This document shows positions 58,489-64,000 of a stretch of DNA of 64,000 nucleotides, piece after piece (the first letter of the stretch is position 1; each line of letters opens with the position of its first letter). The DNA lies in NCBI RefSeq assembly GCF_001921865.1, contig NZ_MSCT01000005.1, positions 482,705-546,704 of the forward strand, in the 5' to 3' direction. A program made the translations under genes and the position numbers. The notes under the pieces are model-generated. The model had not been told where the DNA came from and made no database searches. It saw only the letters and a list, made by a program, of their open reading frames with translations. The DNA comes from Pseudomonas chlororaphis. Its GTDB lineage: Bacteria > Pseudomonadota > Gammaproteobacteria > Pseudomonadales > Pseudomonadaceae.

Positions 58489-59132
58489 GTAAAGAAAAGA
58501 TGCAGATGGGCCTGGATTTCTCCCTGGTGGCCGATGCCGAAGACCTGGTGGCCGGTGTCGACGAAGTCGGGCGCGGCCCGTTGTGCGGCGCGGTGGTCAC
58601 GGCTGCGGTTATTCTGGATCCGAATCGGCCGATTCTCGGTCTGAACGACTCGAAGAAACTCACCGAGGCCCGTCGCGAAAAACTCTATGACGAGATTTGT
58701 GAAAAGGCCCTGAGCTGGTGTGTCGCCCGCGCCGAAGTCGAGGAAATCGACGAGCTGAACATCTTGCATGCCACGATGCTGGCCATGCAGCGTGCGGTGG
58801 AAGGGCTGAGCGTGACCCCGAAACTGGCGATGATCGACGGCAATCGTTGTCCGAAACTGTCGATGCCCGCCGAGGCCGTGGTCCAGGGCGACAGCAAGGT
58901 CCCGGCGATTGCCGCGGCGTCGATTCTGGCCAAGGTCAGTCGGGATCGCGAGATGGCGGCGTTCGAGCTGATCTATCCCGGTTATGGCATTGGCGGGCAC
59001 AAGGGCTATCCGACTCCCGTTCATCTGGAAGCGCTGGCGCGTCTGGGGCCGACGCCGATTCACCGGCGCTCGTTCGCACCGGTACGCCAAGCCTACGAAG
59101 CCCGTGAGAGTGCGGGCGAGATTCAGTCCTGA
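58485..59132 (+). CDS. rnhB: Ribonuclease HII
   Basis: 215 residues. Removes ribonucleotides and RNA from RNA/DNA hybrids. Catalytic acidic cluster: D and E in [13 protein letters not shown] (about 25-37), D in MIDGN, D near [13 protein letters not shown]. The start at 58485 overlaps lpxB; a later ATG at 58500 (MQMGLDF) matches the shorter P. aeruginosa protein as I recall it and is an alternative. Confidence 0.96.
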   Translation: MSKEKMQMGLDFSLVADAEDLVAGVDEVGRGPLCGAVVTAAVILDPNRPILGLNDSKKLTEARREKLYDEICEKALSWCVARAEVEEIDELNILHATMLAMQRAVEGLSVTPKLAMIDGNRCPKLSMPAEAVVQGDSKVPAIAAASILAKVSRDREMAAFELIYPGYGIGGHKGYPTPVHLEALARLGPTPIHRRSFAPVRQAYEARESAGEIQS

Positions 59133-59148
59133 GGCTGATGTTTTAGCC

Positions 59149-59172
59149 AAGGCCCGGTACAATCCGGGCCTT
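59149..59172 (+). terminator. Hairpin after rnhB
   Basis: Perfect 9-bp stem AAGGCCCGG / CCGGGCCTT with a 6-nt loop, followed by GTTGTTTTC. Likely an intrinsic terminator closing the rseP-rnhB run. Confidence 0.75.
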
Positions 59173-59201
59173 GTTGTTTTCGCGCTATTTACAGGATCAC
59201 T

Positions 59202-62723
<3,522 letters not shown>

Positions 62724-62862
62724 CGGTCAGGCGCATAAAAGGGCGCCGATCTCGACCCGAATTTTTAATCTCGACCTGAACGCGCCTCTCCCTTAAGGTA
62801 GGGCGCGAATAGACAACCGGCCGGCCCAAGCTCTCTTGGACGTCGACCCAAGACGGACGCCT

Positions 62863-63810
62863 ATGAACCCGAATTTTCTTGATTTCGAACAGCCGATCGC
62901 CGACCTGCAAGCCAAGATCGAAGAGTTGCGCTTGGTCGGTAATGACAATTCGCTGAATATCGGCGATGAGATCTCCCGCCTGCAAGAGAAGAGCAGCACC
63001 TTGACCGAAGACATCTTCGGCAAGCTGACCAGCTGGCAGATCGCACGTCTGGCGCGTCACCCGCGTCGTCCGTACACCCTGGACTACATCGAACACATCT
63101 TCACCGAATTCGACGAGCTGCATGGCGACCGTCACTTCTCCGACGACGCCGCGATCGTTGGCGGTGTTGCGCGCCTGGACGACCAGCCGGTCATGATCAT
63201 CGGCCACCAGAAAGGCCGCGAAGTGCGCGAGAAAGTCCGTCGCAACTTCGGCATGCCGCGTCCTGAAGGCTATCGCAAGGCTTGCCGCCTGATGGAAATG
63301 GCCGAGCGCTTCAAGATGCCAATCCTGACCTTCATCGATACCCCGGGCGCCTACCCGGGCATCGACGCCGAAGAGCGCAACCAGAGCGAGGCGATTGCCT
63401 GGAATCTGCGAGTCATGGCCCGCCTGAAAACCCCGATCATCGCTACCGTGATCGGCGAAGGCGGCTCCGGCGGCGCGCTGGCCATCGGCGTCTGCGACCA
63501 GTTGAACATGCTGCAGTACTCCACTTACGCGGTGATCTCGCCGGAAGGCTGTGCCTCGATCCTGTGGAAAACCGCCGAGAAAGCGCCGGACGCTGCCGAA
63601 GCCATGGGCATCACCGCCGAGCGCCTGAAAAGCCTGAACATTGTCGACAAGGTCATCGGCGAGCCATTGGGTGGTGCGCACCGTGATCCGGCCGCTGCTT
63701 CTGCCTCGATCCGCGCCGAGCTGATCTCCCAGCTGGCGATGCTCAAGAAAATGGATAACGACACCTTGCTGGCTCGTCGTTACGAGCGCTTGATGAGCTA
63801 CGGTCTCTGA
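62863..63810 (+). CDS. accA: Acetyl-CoA carboxylase carboxyltransferase alpha subunit
   Basis: 315 residues. Forms malonyl-CoA together with AccD and biotinylated AccB, the committed step of fatty acid synthesis. Signatures: [45 protein letters not shown] (about 157-172) and [15 protein letters not shown] 62863; the 139-nt gap from dnaE may hold a promoter that I could not assign. A REP and a strong terminator follow. Confidence 0.98.
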   Translation: MNPNFLDFEQPIADLQAKIEELRLVGNDNSLNIGDEISRLQEKSSTLTEDIFGKLTSWQIARLARHPRRPYTLDYIEHIFTEFDELHGDRHFSDDAAIVGGVARLDDQPVMIIGHQKGREVREKVRRNFGMPRPEGYRKACRLMEMAERFKMPILTFIDTPGAYPGIDAEERNQSEAIAWNLRVMARLKTPIIATVIGEGGSGGALAIGVCDQLNMLQYSTYAVISPEGCASILWKTAEKAPDAAEAMGITAERLKSLNIVDKVIGEPLGGAHRDPAAASASIRAELISQLAMLKKMDNDTLLARRYERLMSYGL

Positions 63811-63824
63811 TCGACCGACGTTCC

Positions 63825-63849
63825 TTGTAGGAGCGAGCTTGCTCGCGAA
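63825..63849 (+). repeat. Single REP element after accA
   Basis: TTGTAGGAGCGAGCTTGCTC type unit, directly joined to the terminator that follows. Confidence 0.85.
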
Positions 63850-63876
63850 AGCCCCGAATCGCGATTCGGGGCTTTT
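63848..63876 (+). terminator. Intrinsic terminator after accA
   Basis: A perfect 14-bp inverted repeat (63848-63861 and 63862-63875; AAAGCCCCGAATCG and its complement), followed by TTTTC. It has A and T tracts on both sides, so it is a strong terminator. Confidence 0.92.
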
Positions 63877-63922
63877 CAATCAGCGCGAACAGGCTTGCTT
63901 TCTATTCGGGGGCCGCTCGTCC

Positions 63923-64000
63923 ATGAGCTCATTCGATTCGCGTCTTGCGCAACAATTGTTGCAGCGCCTCACGCCCTGGCTGGATAGATCAGCCTGGCGC
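63923..64000 (+). CDS. tilS: tRNA(Ile)-lysidine synthase (5' end only)
   Basis: The first 26 codons are in the window (MSSFDSRLAQQLLQRL...). Identity rests on the position after accA, where tilS sits in Pseudomonas, and on the fit of this N-terminus to TilS proteins. The P-loop lies beyond the edge. TilS modifies C34 of tRNA-Ile to lysidine. Confidence 0.7.
   Translation, partial: MSSFDSRLAQQLLQRLTPWLDRSAWR

Overview
The window reads as chromosomal core genome from a fluorescent-group Pseudomonas (P. fluorescens / protegens / chlororaphis type). The evidence is the high GC content, the wspF-wspR, prfB-lysS and rpsB-to-tilS gene orders that I remember from P. aeruginosa, and many copies of the Pseudomonas REP palindrome (TGTAGGAGCGAGC type) between genes. 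I saw no tRNA, rRNA, CRISPR array, prophage or insertion sequence. Synteny statements rest on memory of P. aeruginosa PAO1, not on a search.

Layout. 1-1181: end of the Wsp surface-sensing operon (wspF 3' end, diguanylate cyclase wspR). 1290-3995: prfB with its programmed +1 frameshift, then lysS. 4097-8022: a TetR regulator, a lipoprotein, a DUF1704/MATCAP-like putative peptidase, an alpha/beta hydrolase and a small membrane protein. 8094-9979 (minus): an OmpA-type lipoprotein (LptF), a companion lipoprotein and a small cytosolic protein. 10244-14584: ppc, adk, tsaB. 14769-18318: a short unknown protein overlapping a DUF72 gene, a PEP-mutase-family enzyme, an unknown protein with a duplicated 44-residue module, and rsmJ. 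18391-23292: mexL divergent from mexJ-mexK, an RND efflux pump without an outer-membrane channel gene. 23384-27056 (minus): DUF4197 protein, YbaY lipoprotein, plsB.

27301-32864: a cold-shock gene, an unknown 125-residue protein, rlmA, dapE and an ndvB-type glucan synthase. This block lies elsewhere in PAO1 (around PA1159-PA1163), so a rearrangement junction probably lies near plsB. 33129-35672: tcdA facing csdA-csdE (sulfur transfer and tRNA ct6A). 35890-43238: dapD, an ArsC/Spx-like protein, a CPA1 Na+/H+ antiporter, dapC and glnD. 43286-47793: map divergent from rpsB-tsf-pyrH-frr. 47808-59132: the envelope run uppS-cdsA-dxr-rseP-bamA-skp-lpxD-fabZ-lpxA-lpxB-rnhB, with many 1-4 nt overlaps. 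59202-64000: dnaE, accA and the start of tilS.

How it fits together. Three lysine/diaminopimelate genes (dapC, dapD, dapE) lie within 12 kb. The right half combines translation, undecaprenyl, phospholipid, isoprenoid, lipid A and outer-membrane protein assembly genes as in most gammaproteobacteria. The least understood products are the duplicated-module protein (16821-17441), the MATCAP-like protein (5451-6728), the 100-residue protein (14769-15071) and the 125-residue protein (27612-27989). I found no clear new multi-gene system. The candidates listed are single genes and regulatory elements.
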